Source: G965250275 sp965250275 (GTDB taxonomy: Bacteria; Pseudomonadota; Alphaproteobacteria; Rhodobacterales; Rhodobacteraceae). From it: a DNA stretch of 64,000 bases. The notes below the pieces were generated by a model. The model did not search any database. It saw nothing but the letters and a program-made list of their open reading frames with translations, and had not been told where the DNA came from. The first letter of the stretch is position 1; each line of letters opens with the position of its first letter. This document shows positions 41,672 through 49,718 of the stretch, piece after piece. Location: NCBI GenBank assembly GCA_965250275.1, contig OZ252297.1, positions 4,154,001 to 4,218,000 of the forward strand. The letters run 5' to 3'. The position numbers and the translations under genes are program-made.

Positions 41672-41772
41672 GTCCGCCCTCAAATCTGGTTCGGCCCATG
41701 CGTCCGGTCTGGGCGCCGGTTTGTCAAGATCGAGCGGTTGTCAGCGCAATGTGACGCAACTAAACGTGGCCC

Positions 41773-42729
41773 ATGACCGCTTCGCTTCCCAGCCCCGCCT
41801 CCCCGTTCAAAATCGGCACCCGCGGTTCACCGCTTGCGCTGGCGCAAGCGTACGAGACCCGCCGAAGACTGCAGCACGCATTTGATCTGCCGGAAGACGC
41901 TATTGAAATTGTGGTCATCAAAGTGACGGGGGACGTTGTTCAGGACCGACCCCTCAAAGAGATTGGTGGCAAAGGGCTATTCACGCGGGAAATTGAAGAG
42001 GACCTGCTGGCTGGTAAGATCGACATAGCCGTGCATTCGATGAAGGATATGCCGGTCGAGCAACCTTCGGGGCTCTTGATTGACACCTACCTTCCCCGGG
42101 AGGACGTGCGAGACGCTTTTGTCTCCACCGCGCATCGCGATATCGCTGACTTGGCTGAGGGTGCGGTCGTTGGGACGTCCAGCCTGCGACGAAAAGCCCA
42201 GCTGTTGCATCGGCGTCCCGACCTCGAGGTTGTGGAGTTTCGGGGCAACGTTCAAACCCGCCTGAAGAAACTGTCGGACGGCGTCGCTGAATGCACCTTC
42301 TTGGCGATGGCGGGGCTGAACCGTCTGGATATCGAGGGCGTTCCCGCAACCCCGATCGACGCGAACGACATGTTGCCGGCTGTTGCGCAAGGTGCGATCG
42401 GGATCGAACGGCGCGCCGATGACTCTCGGGTCGCTGAAATGCTCGACGCGGTACACGACAGGCCAACGGGTGACCGGCTGGGCGCCGAGCGCGCGTTTCT
42501 GAGAACGCTGGATGGATCGTGCGAAACACCGATTGCAGGGCTTGCGGAGCTCCGCGGCGGCACTTTGCGCCTGCGCGGCGAAGTGTTGCGCCCAGATGGC
42601 TCCACCGCACTCAACGACGAGGTAACCGGACCCATCGAGGACGGCCCAGAAATGGGTCAGGCCCTGGCCAGATCATTGTTGGAGCGTGCCGGGCCGGGCT
42701 TCTTTGATTGGCATGACCGCCCGAAGTGA
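41773..42729 (+). CDS. hemC: hydroxymethylbilane synthase (porphobilinogen deaminase)
   Basis: Joins four porphobilinogen units into hydroxymethylbilane. The 318-aa protein has KIGTRGSPLALAQAYETRR at the N-terminus, HSMKDMP, GTSSLRRKAQL and the dipyrromethane-cofactor region LDGSCETPIAGLAEL in which Cys250 is the attachment residue. Domain order and length are those of the family. Together with hemE, hemF and hemN in this window, four steps of haem synthesis are close by, although not in one operon. Confidence 0.96.
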   Translation: MTASLPSPASPFKIGTRGSPLALAQAYETRRRLQHAFDLPEDAIEIVVIKVTGDVVQDRPLKEIGGKGLFTREIEEDLLAGKIDIAVHSMKDMPVEQPSGLLIDTYLPREDVRDAFVSTAHRDIADLAEGAVVGTSSLRRKAQLLHRRPDLEVVEFRGNVQTRLKKLSDGVAECTFLAMAGLNRLDIEGVPATPIDANDMLPAVAQGAIGIERRADDSRVAEMLDAVHDRPTGDRLGAERAFLRTLDGSCETPIAGLAELRGGTLRLRGEVLRPDGSTALNDEVTGPIEDGPEMGQALARSLLERAGPGFFDWHDRPK

Positions 42730-42794
42730 CGTGGCGAATACGTTGACAGTGCGCCACCCCCTCTGAGACGATTGTCCTCAGGGAGGCTACTGCC

Positions 42795-43739
42795 ATGACA
42801 CCAGGCAAGGCATTTCTAACCACTGACGAGATCAGGCCGCTGGCGGAACGCTCCGATTTGATGGGCGCCTGGCTCGTGCTGCATTGCTGGGGCACCATCG
42901 CTCTTGCCGTGGTGCTCTTTGGGTTCTTCCCCAATGTGTTGACCTTTGTGTTGGCGGTCATGGTGATTGGGTCGCGGCAGCTTGGGCTGGCGATCCTCAT
43001 GCACGAAGCGGCCCACAACGCCCTGTTCAAAACGCGCCGCCTGAACGAGTTCGTCGGCGAGTGGCTCTGCGGGCGGCCTATTCTGGCAGAACTCGGCGCC
43101 TATCGGCACTACCACCTGACGCACCATCGATTCACACAAACAGACAAAGACCCCGATCTGTCCTTGTCTTCAAAGTTCCCCACAACCCGAGCATCGCTTC
43201 AGCGCAAATTCGTCCGCGATCTTACCGGCCAGACGGGGTACAAGCAGCTGGCCGCCCAGATTGCCATGTCGGTGCGGCTTGCGGGTGATGACGAAGCGCT
43301 CGAAGCGGCCAATTCGGATTTTGCGCAGGCCTTCAAGGCGCGTGACCTATGGAAATCGTTTCCGGTTTTTATTGCGATCATGGCGATCATGAGCCTGCTG
43401 GGTCAGTGGTGGTGGGGTCTCGCGTTCTGGCTGTTGCCATTTCTGACTTGGTTCCAGTTTGTCCTGCGCGTGCGCAACATCGCCGAGCATGGCGCAACGG
43501 AGGAGTCCGAGAACCCGTTGCAAAATGTCAGAACAACGCAAGCGGGTCCGCTGATGCGGTTGTTCGTGGCGCCGTATTGGGTGAACTACCATCTGGAGCA
43601 TCACATGGTCATGCACGTCCCATGCTGGCGTCTGCGCAACATGCACAAGCTGCTCTTGGCCAAAGGCCTTGGGCCAAAGATGCGCGTGGCCGATAGTTAC
43701 TGGACAGCTCTGGGCGAAGCGGGCTGGCGAACGGCCTGA
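42795..43739 (+). CDS. membrane fatty acid desaturase family protein
   Basis: A 314-aa membrane di-iron enzyme. The three His boxes can be read as HEAAHN, HYHLTHH and NYHLEHHMVMHVP, with membrane segments between them (about 30-70 and 185-220). This is the FA_desaturase fold, which introduces double bonds or hydroxyl groups into acyl chains or related lipids or carotenoids. The exact substrate is not clear. It starts 65 bases after hemC and may be transcribed with it. AGGGAGG precedes the ATG. Confidence 0.88.
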   Translation: MTPGKAFLTTDEIRPLAERSDLMGAWLVLHCWGTIALAVVLFGFFPNVLTFVLAVMVIGSRQLGLAILMHEAAHNALFKTRRLNEFVGEWLCGRPILAELGAYRHYHLTHHRFTQTDKDPDLSLSSKFPTTRASLQRKFVRDLTGQTGYKQLAAQIAMSVRLAGDDEALEAANSDFAQAFKARDLWKSFPVFIAIMAIMSLLGQWWWGLAFWLLPFLTWFQFVLRVRNIAEHGATEESENPLQNVRTTQAGPLMRLFVAPYWVNYHLEHHMVMHVPCWRLRNMHKLLLAKGLGPKMRVADSYWTALGEAGWRTA

Positions 43740-43815
43740 GCTCTGTCCAACTTGAGTGTGTTGCCGCAGCAGGCGCGACATAAATCCTCAAATACTTGGC
43801 GCTCGGACAGGTCTG

Positions 43816-44709
43816 TCACCGCCACTTGGCCATCGGCGGCAGGCTCATAAGGACCGCATTGGCGTCATGCCCGGTTTCCAAACCAAACTTGGTGCCCCGG
43901 TCGTAAACAAGGTTGTATTCCGCGTAGAGGCCGCGATGGACGAGCTGCGTGTCTTTGTCCGCATCCGACCAACCCTGGCCGCGGCGCCTTTCCACGATGG
44001 GTAGATAGGCAGGCAGGAACGCTCGTCCGATGTCCTGCGTCAGGGCGAAGTCGGCGTCCCAATCTTCGGTGCAGAAGTCATCCAGAAAAATCCCGCCGAC
44101 GCCCCGCGCGCGCCCGCGATGGGGGATGAAAAAATACTCATCCGCCCAGGCTTTCAAACGCGGGTAGTGTCCGGGTCCGTGGGGATCCAGATACGCTTTT
44201 TGGGTTGCATGGAAATGAACCGTATCTTCGTCATACTCGATGCACGGGTTCAAATCCGAACCACCGCCGAACCACCATGCATGCGGCGTCCAGAACATGC
44301 GCGTGTTCATGTGGACGGCGGGCACATGCGGGTTCTGCATATGGGCCACCAGAGAGATGCCCGACGCCCAAAACCGCGGGTCCTCTTTCATCCCCGGGAT
44401 CCCTTTGCGCGCGGCCATCGCTGACTGCGCGCGCGACCCCAACGTGCCGTAGACTTCAGACACGTTCACGCCAACCTTTTCGAAGACGCGACCGCCGCGC
44501 ATGACACTCATCAACCCGCCACCTGCGTCGCTGTTGTCGTCAGACGCGCGACGGGTTTCCGAGACCTCAAACCGACCTGGGTCGAGATCAGACCCAGGGC
44601 CGGTTGCGTGACTGTCCTCAACAGCTTCGAACGCGGCGACGATCTGGTCCCGCAACTCGCGGAACCAGCTTGCTGCCTTTGCCTTTTCTGCTTCGAGAGC
44701 TGAGGTCAT
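43816..44709 (-). CDS. hemF: oxygen-dependent coproporphyrinogen III oxidase
   Basis: Converts coproporphyrinogen III to protoporphyrinogen IX with O2. The 297-aa protein has the hallmark stretches HMNTRMFWTPHAWWFGGG, SDLNPCIEYDEDTVHFH and PHRGRARGVGGIFLDDF. The aerobic counterpart of the hemN at 60817, it would serve when oxygen is available. Standalone on the minus strand. Confidence 0.96.
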   Translation of the reverse strand: MTSALEAEKAKAASWFRELRDQIVAAFEAVEDSHATGPGSDLDPGRFEVSETRRASDDNSDAGGGLMSVMRGGRVFEKVGVNVSEVYGTLGSRAQSAMAARKGIPGMKEDPRFWASGISLVAHMQNPHVPAVHMNTRMFWTPHAWWFGGGSDLNPCIEYDEDTVHFHATQKAYLDPHGPGHYPRLKAWADEYFFIPHRGRARGVGGIFLDDFCTEDWDADFALTQDIGRAFLPAYLPIVERRRGQGWSDADKDTQLVHRGLYAEYNLVYDRGTKFGLETGHDANAVLMSLPPMAKWR

Positions 44710-44822
44710 TCATCAATCTCCGGTCATCCGCCGAGACGCTATCATGCTGGATCTAGGCAAACCATGAGACAGTTTCGCCGCAGCCTTGCGGCATTCTGCA
44801 CGGGCACCAAAGAGGCCGTCTG

Positions 44823-45623
44823 TCAGTGTGCGGGCGCCGCGACGGGATCGAGCAGCGTGCGCCCGCCGTCCAACGTCAGGATCTGCCCGGTCATGAACCC
44901 GGCCCCCTCTGACGCGAGGTACTGGACCGCATCAGCCAGCTCCGTCGGGGATGCAATGCGGTTCAACGGCGTGTGATCCTCAATGTCCTGCCGATACTCA
45001 CGGTTGTCCTTCAGCGTGCTCATCAACGACGTCGACATGACCGACCCGATGGCTATGGCGTTCACGCGGATGCGATGCGGCGCAAGCGCCACGGCAAGCG
45101 AGCGCGTCAACTGATCCAGTGCTGCCGAAGATACGGAGTAAGCCAGCAGATCTGGGTGCGTCCGCCGGGCGGCGATAGACGACAGATTGATGATGGAGCC
45201 CGCCTGTCCTTCTTCCTGATCTTCGGATTGCTTGATCATCCTGCGCGCCACCAGTTGCGACAGGCGCAGCGCAGGCATCAGGTTCTGATTAAGCAACGCG
45301 ATCACGCTGTCATCTTCCGGACTCAAAGGTTCGGAGACGGTGACCTGCCGCGCGCCATTAACAAGGATGTCGATCTGATCAAAGGCATCGACACAGGCCG
45401 AGACGAGGTTTGCTATGGTCAGTTTCTCGCGCAGATCGCCCGCGAAGTAACGCACATTGCTATCTTCGGCTTGCTCGCCAAGTTCATCAATCAGGCGCTT
45501 TTCGTCGATGTCAGCGAACATCACGTTGGCGCCTTTTTCTGCAAACTGCCGCCCGATGGCCAAACCGATGCCGTGTGCGGCTCCGGTCACGATGGCGGTT
45601 TTTCCGGCAATGGAAAACGACAT
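44823..45623 (-). CDS. SDR family protein lacking the catalytic Lys
   Basis: A 266-aa Rossmann-fold protein with TGAAHGIGLAIGRQ for the cofactor, the acidic DIDEKR that favours NAD(H), and NGARQ in place of NNAG. The active site has the Ser of INLSSIAARR and the Tyr of LLAYSVSSAALDQL, but the fourth position after Tyr is Ser instead of Lys (Y-x-x-x-S). The Lys is needed for cofactor binding and proton relay in classical SDRs. The end FMTGQILTLDGGRTLLDPV is typical. The neighbour on the minus strand is an RsmC-like gene (20-base gap). Confidence 0.82.
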   Translation of the reverse strand: MSFSIAGKTAIVTGAAHGIGLAIGRQFAEKGANVMFADIDEKRLIDELGEQAEDSNVRYFAGDLREKLTIANLVSACVDAFDQIDILVNGARQVTVSEPLSPEDDSVIALLNQNLMPALRLSQLVARRMIKQSEDQEEGQAGSIINLSSIAARRTHPDLLAYSVSSAALDQLTRSLAVALAPHRIRVNAIAIGSVMSTSLMSTLKDNREYRQDIEDHTPLNRIASPTELADAVQYLASEGAGFMTGQILTLDGGRTLLDPVAAPAH

Positions 45624-45643
45624 TTGGCCTCCTTGGGTCGCGA

Positions 45644-46624
45644 TCAGGCGCGCGGGCGATCTGCCCGCAGAACTTTGAAACGGCTGTTACCTGCAACTTC
45701 GGACATGGTGGCGAACTGATCCATCAGCGTCGATTCATAGGGCAGATGGCGGTTCGCGACCAGCATCAACATTCCGGACTTGCTCAGCATCTTCGCCGCA
45801 GCGCCTATGAATGCGCGCCCAAGGTCTGGATCGGTGGACCGCCCGGTGTGAAAGGGTGGGTTCATGACCACAGCCTGTGGCTTTGCCGCCGGGTGCCAGT
45901 TCAGCGCGTCGGCCCAGTGAAAATGCGCGCGGGGGTCAGAGATGTTTTTCCGCGCGCATGTGAGTGCCGGATGGTCGGCTTCCACGAGGTCGATGCGTTC
46001 CAGCTTGGGGTCTTTGAGCAGATGCGCAGAAAGATACCCCCACCCTGCCCCCAGATCGACGACATGCCGGCCTAGATGTTGCGGCACAGAGTCCACCAAC
46101 AGACGCGACGCCGGATCGACCTCGTCCGCTGAAAAGACCCCGGGGGCAGTGAGAAACCCATTTGGAAGGGTCTTTGGTTCGGCCCGCCAATCCGAAAGTG
46201 TCTCCGCATTGTCGGCTGTCCAGAACACTTTCCCATGCGCCTTTGACAGGCTGGCCTCAACCACACCACGCGCCCGCATCTCCTTCAACAGCCCGTCGAT
46301 GCCATCGGTTTTGGCGCCATCCACAACAACCGGCCCATCTGTCTGCGCAAGCGTCTGCGCGATCATCGCACGCGCCCGCACCTTTGCCCGGGGAATGACG
46401 ACCACCGAGGCCGCGAACCGCTCTTCGCCAGGTTCAACGGCGCAGTCGTACCCCCTCCGGTGCCAAACATCATAGTCGGGAAAAAAGGACTGTATGATCA
46501 GGCATCGATCCTTCGAAAGCGCGGAGAGATCATAGTCAGCGCCGGGATTGTGGACCGCCACGCGGCCCGCATCAGGGATTCGAACACCGCGGCCAATGGC
46601 CAATGACAGGCGCCCAGACATCAC
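45644..46624 (-). CDS. RsmC-like class I methyltransferase
   Basis: A 326-aa protein with an N-terminal pseudo-methyltransferase domain and a C-terminal Rossmann domain carrying SAM motif I (VVDLGAGWGYLSAHLL) and the N-P-P-F-H nucleobase-binding motif (VVMNPPFHTGRS). The N-P-P-F combination marks amino-N-methyltransferases that act on guanine in 16S rRNA (RsmC/RlmG group). The substrate position cannot be fixed here. The neighbours ClpS and SDR suggest no special partner. Confidence 0.83.
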   Translation of the reverse strand: MMSGRLSLAIGRGVRIPDAGRVAVHNPGADYDLSALSKDRCLIIQSFFPDYDVWHRRGYDCAVEPGEERFAASVVVIPRAKVRARAMIAQTLAQTDGPVVVDGAKTDGIDGLLKEMRARGVVEASLSKAHGKVFWTADNAETLSDWRAEPKTLPNGFLTAPGVFSADEVDPASRLLVDSVPQHLGRHVVDLGAGWGYLSAHLLKDPKLERIDLVEADHPALTCARKNISDPRAHFHWADALNWHPAAKPQAVVMNPPFHTGRSTDPDLGRAFIGAAAKMLSKSGMLMLVANRHLPYESTLMDQFATMSEVAGNSRFKVLRADRPRA

Positions 46625-46669
46625 TGGCCTTGCGTCAGATACATGTGGCCCGAAACCTGCAAACGGCAG

Positions 46670-47011
46670 TCAGTCTTCTTTTTCCATCGTGCATTGCAGC
46701 GGATGCTGATGGCGACGGGCAAAATCCATGACCTGCCCGACCTTCGTCTCGGCGATCTCGTGGCTGAAAACCCCAACCACGGCGACACCCTTTTTGTGTA
46801 CAGTCAGCATGATCTCAAACGCCTGCGCATGGGTCATGCCAAAGAACCGCTCCAGCACATGCACGACAAACTCCATCGGCGTGTAGTCGTCATTCAACAA
46901 CAGCACCTTGTAAAGCGGTGGCCGCTTTGTTTTGGGGCGCGTTTCGACGACGACGGACGTGTCTCCGTCTTCATTTGACTGCTGTGACATGCGCAAAGGC
47001 AATGGCTTCAT
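46670..47011 (-). CDS. clpS: ATP-dependent Clp protease adaptor ClpS
   Basis: A 113-aa N-recognin adaptor that hands proteins with destabilising N-termini to ClpAP. The disordered N-terminus is followed by [20 protein letters not shown], with the N-end pocket residues Asn-Asp-Asp, then [40 protein letters not shown] and the rest of the fold. There is an internal ATG seven codons in, another possible start. ClpA is not in view. Confidence 0.94.
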   Translation of the reverse strand: MKPLPLRMSQQSNEDGDTSVVVETRPKTKRPPLYKVLLLNDDYTPMEFVVHVLERFFGMTHAQAFEIMLTVHKKGVAVVGVFSHEIAETKVGQVMDFARRHQHPLQCTMEKED

Positions 47012-47150
47012 GAAAAGGCTCGCGGCTGGCGTAATGCACTGTGATCTTGGGGCATATATAACCCTTGAACGGGATTCGAAAAGCCCACGTGACGACCTCC
47101 ACGGGTAGACAATCGCATTTGATCGATTCTAATGGGTGTCAGGAGGACCC

Positions 47151-47849
47151 ATGCGAAATCTGACCACCGTTGGCTTTGATGCTGACGATACGCTTTGGCA
47201 CAACGAGCGATTTTACAGGATGACCCAGGATCGCTTTGCAGAACTACTGGGCGACCATACCGACCGCGATCACCTTGACGACAGGCTTCTGGCAGCAGAA
47301 CGCCGCAATCTTGGCCGCTATGGATATGGGATCAAGGGGTTCATGCTCTCGATGATCGAAACCGCAATCGAAGTCACCGAGGGCGAGGTTCCGTCGTCGG
47401 TGATTTCGGAGATTCTGTCTGCCGGGCAAGAAATGCTGGCGCACCCGATCGAGCTTATGCCGCATGCCAAGGAGGCGGTCGAAAACATCGCCGGCAGCCA
47501 CCGCGTCGTGCTGATCACCAAAGGTGATCTTCTCGATCAGGAGCGCAAGCTTGCGCAATCCGGGTTGGGCGATCTGTTCGATGCGGTAGAGATCGTTTCG
47601 GAAAAGTCCGCGGATGTCTACGACAGGATCTTTGCCGAGCATGGCGATGGCGCAGACCGCGCGATGATGGTGGGAAACTCCATGCGGTCTGACGTCGTGC
47701 CGTCGGTCGAAGCGGGTGGGTGGGGCGTTTACGTCCCTTTCGGGCTGGTTTGGGAGATAGAGCATGCAGAGCCCCCGGATGATCATGCCCGTTACCGAAG
47801 CATCCCGGATCTGGGCGGACTTCCTCCTTTGGTCAGAGACATCGGATAA
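47151..47849 (+). CDS. HAD family phosphatase-like hydrolase
   Basis: A 232-aa hydrolase with the HAD motifs FDADDTLWHNE (D-x-D nucleophile and acid), VVLITKGD (Thr of motif II and the following Lys) and MVGNSMRSDVVPSVEAG (motif IV). The large helical cap (about residues 20-100) matches the C1-cap HAD group. ATG 47151 follows AGGAGG; a GTG 15 bases upstream is less likely. The substrate is unknown. Confidence 0.85.
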   Translation: MRNLTTVGFDADDTLWHNERFYRMTQDRFAELLGDHTDRDHLDDRLLAAERRNLGRYGYGIKGFMLSMIETAIEVTEGEVPSSVISEILSAGQEMLAHPIELMPHAKEAVENIAGSHRVVLITKGDLLDQERKLAQSGLGDLFDAVEIVSEKSADVYDRIFAEHGDGADRAMMVGNSMRSDVVPSVEAGGWGVYVPFGLVWEIEHAEPPDDHARYRSIPDLGGLPPLVRDIG

Positions 47850-48068
47850 GTCCTGAGGCGCCGCCACAATGCTGCCACAATCGCACTTTTTGTGCCTGGA
47901 GCTACGAAATCCACTATATGTTGTCCTGAAGCGGCCGCAATTTTTGCTAAGCCACTGCAACCTAAGGGTTTATTTGTCGGCGTCTCCGTGTTAGCCTCGA
48001 CTTAACAAAAATGCGGGTAAAACCGACCCGAAAAATCGGGCGGTCCGAGGCAGACAGAGGCAGATATC

Positions 48069-49472
48069 GTGCAGGTTCGACGCAACAGGTCGGCCCGACT
48101 GGGGCTATTCTTCTTAACTGCAACTTGGTTGTGCGTGATCGTTCCGCTCAGCGTGGCGGCGGCGCCCTACGCGGCAATGGTCATGGACGCAAGAACCGGT
48201 GAAGTGCTGCATTCCCGCAATGCGGACACCCGGCTTCATCCCGCGTCTCTGACAAAAATGATGACGCTCTACATTGCGTTCCAAGCCGTCGAGAACGGCG
48301 AGATCACCCTCGACACCAAAGTACGGGTATCCAAACATGCGGCATCTGAACCGCCATCAAAACTTGGATTGAAGGCCGGCCAGCGGATCGAGCTGCGGTA
48401 CCTGATCCGGGCCTCGGCAGTGAAGTCCGCTAATGACGCCGCCACTGCCATTGGCGAAGCGATTTCCGGCAGCGAAGCCGCATTTGCGCGACGCATGACT
48501 GCGACGGCCAAAGCACTGGGCATGACCCGCACCACATTCAAGAATGCTCACGGTCTGACTGAGAGCGGGCACATGTCCACGGCACGCGACATGACCATCC
48601 TGGGTCGCCATGTGCTTTATGATTATCCGCAGTACTACAATTTGTTCTCCCGCCGCTCGACCCATGCGGGCGTCAAAGCCGTGAACAACACCAACCGCCG
48701 TTTGCTCAACGCATACAAAGGTGCCGATGGTATCAAAACGGGTTACACACGCGCAGCTGGTTTCAATCTGGTGGCCTCCGCCGAACGCGGAAGGGAACGG
48801 ATCATCGCGACTGTCTTTGGCGGCGCCTCCACAGCATCACGGAATGCAAGGGTTGCGGAGTTGCTTGATATGGGCTTCCGGCGCGCGCCATCCCGTGCGC
48901 CGTTGCGCAAACCCAGCAAACCGAAATACATCGCGAACCTCGGGGAACAGCCCGGCGCCTCCGGCAAGTCGACCCGACTGGTCGGCGCCGTACAAAAGAG
49001 CCTCCGCCCGCAAGCGCGGAAAGAGGCAACCACGGCCGTGGCGCAAGTGGTCACAACAGCCAGCGAGCAGGAAGCATTGATTCAAGCCGGCGTCAGCGCC
49101 GCTGTTGCAGCCGCTACGGAACAAGCGGTCAGCAGCCCACGGCCGACCGCGCGGCCCACGAACGTCGCTTTGGTCACCAATCCTGAACCGAAACAGCCAG
49201 AGCAGGAAATCGTAACCCGCCTGTCGACATCCGGCGACCTGCAATGGGGCATCAATGTCGGCCGCTACACCAGCAAGTATCAGGCGGAAAAGGTTCTCTT
49301 GCGGACCGCCCTGACCGAGATGGCGACGCTGGACGGGTCGTTGCGCAAAGTCGTGCGGACGGCAAAGGGGTTCGATGCGAACTTCATGGGCATGACGCGT
49401 GAAACCGCTGACCTCGCCTGCCGACGCTTGCAGGCCCGCAATGTCACATGCTTCATGGTTGGACCCGGCTGA
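48069..49472 (+). CDS. D-alanyl-D-alanine carboxypeptidase with SPOR domain
   Basis: A periplasmic serine peptidase of the PBP5/6 type that trims the terminal D-Ala of peptidoglycan stem peptides. The 467-aa protein has an N-terminal signal segment (about residues 1-37) and the three penicillin-binding motifs S-L-T-K (Ser60), S-A-N (Ser120) and K-T-G (Lys223). After a Pro/Ala-rich, low-complexity linker (about 270-390) the C-terminal WGINVGRYTSKYQAEKVLLR and the end NVTCFMVGPG form a SPOR domain that binds denuded glycan at the septum. Starts with GTG. The gene follows a 219-base interval with no other feature. Confidence 0.92.
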   Translation: MQVRRNRSARLGLFFLTATWLCVIVPLSVAAAPYAAMVMDARTGEVLHSRNADTRLHPASLTKMMTLYIAFQAVENGEITLDTKVRVSKHAASEPPSKLGLKAGQRIELRYLIRASAVKSANDAATAIGEAISGSEAAFARRMTATAKALGMTRTTFKNAHGLTESGHMSTARDMTILGRHVLYDYPQYYNLFSRRSTHAGVKAVNNTNRRLLNAYKGADGIKTGYTRAAGFNLVASAERGRERIIATVFGGASTASRNARVAELLDMGFRRAPSRAPLRKPSKPKYIANLGEQPGASGKSTRLVGAVQKSLRPQARKEATTAVAQVVTTASEQEALIQAGVSAAVAAATEQAVSSPRPTARPTNVALVTNPEPKQPEQEIVTRLSTSGDLQWGINVGRYTSKYQAEKVLLRTALTEMATLDGSLRKVVRTAKGFDANFMGMTRETADLACRRLQARNVTCFMVGPG

Positions 49473-49555
49473 CCAAAAATCGCCCGACGCACCGATCCAT
49501 TTCATCGCGGATTCCGACTACCGCCTGAGCCGGGCACGCGCCGCTGGGTGCGGAT

Positions 49556-49714
49556 TCATGGTTTGGGATGATCGTCCCACTCGTCACTGAGTATGCGGCG
49601 GCTGTCACCTTCGGGATCGTCGTACTGGTTCGACTTCACGGTGTAGACAAAGGCCACAAGCCCCAGCGCGCCAAGGGTCAGCGATATGGGAATGAGATAG
49701 GCAAGAACATCCAT
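49556..49714 (-). CDS. ccoS: cbb3 oxidase assembly protein CcoS
   Basis: A 52-aa single-pass membrane protein beginning MDVLAYLIPISLTLGALGLV, with a cytoplasmic tail including SNQYDDPEGDSRRILSDEWD. The YDDPEGDSRRIL stretch is the CcoS family mark. CcoS is needed for insertion of cofactors into cbb3-type oxidase. It starts four bases after the stop of ccoI, completing the ccoGHIS operon. Confidence 0.93.
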   Translation of the reverse strand: MDVLAYLIPISLTLGALGLVAFVYTVKSNQYDDPEGDSRRILSDEWDDHPKP

Positions 49715-49718
49715 CAGG

